Assembly: GCA_002396125.1 (NCBI GenBank) | Contig: DGWL01000070.1 | Location: 1-5,198, forward strand | DNA: 5,198 nucleotides | From: Porphyromonadaceae bacterium UBA4259 | Lineage (GTDB): Bacteria; Bacteroidota; Bacteroidia; Bacteroidales; Muribaculaceae | Direction of reading: 5' to 3' | Shown here: positions 5,186-5,198 of the stretch, piece after piece | Layout: every line of letters begins with the position of its first letter | How positions within the stretch are numbered: the first letter of the stretch is position 1 | The notes under the pieces: generated by a model | Told to the model about the DNA's origin: nothing | What the model saw: the letters and a program-made list of their open reading frames with translations, nothing else | Database searches by the model: none | Program-made: the position numbers and the translations under genes

Positions 5186-5198
5186 TTTATAGTTGTCA

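Overview
The window looks like chromosomal DNA from a member of the Bacteroidota, probably order Bacteroidales. The YchF protein has the N-terminus typical of that group. The exported proteins carry signal peptides ending in AxA followed by Gln-Asp. Starts generally lack Shine-Dalgarno sequences, and one TAnnTTTG-type -7 box lies upstream of ychF. No ribosomal or transfer RNA gene, CRISPR array, transposase or integrase was seen.

Layout. (1) Bases 1-1547, plus strand: a GC-rich gene for a C69-family (PepD-like) cysteine dipeptidase whose N-terminus lies at or beyond the left edge. (2) Bases 1603-3461, minus strand: a clearly AT-rich two-gene operon. The upstream gene encodes a small predicted outer-membrane beta-barrel protein. 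Its stop codon overlaps by one base the start of a second gene, which encodes an exported 394-residue protein of unknown function with a MORN-like stretch, one predicted membrane segment, a Ser/Tyr-rich linker and an uncharacterised C-terminal domain. (3) Bases 3462-4084: a gene-poor, structure-rich interval. It holds several inverted repeats, a C8 tract, a short winged-helix reading frame that looks like the 3' remnant of a larger regulator gene, and a possible 31-codon reading frame. (4) Bases 4085-5185, plus strand: a GC-rich ychF gene, complete, encoding the conserved Obg/HAS-type NTPase.

The most economical reading is an AT-rich accessory island (about 1610 to 3990) set between two ordinary GC-rich host genes. 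The dipeptidase and ychF are housekeeping or catabolic and need not be related to the island. The two minus-strand genes are translationally coupled, both exported and share composition, so they probably act together in the cell envelope; their function cannot be named from sequence alone. The winged-helix fragment and the surrounding inverted repeats are the best candidates for debris of past gene traffic or for a small regulatory locus.

Base composition, motif and folding statements were made by eye; no search or folding program was run.
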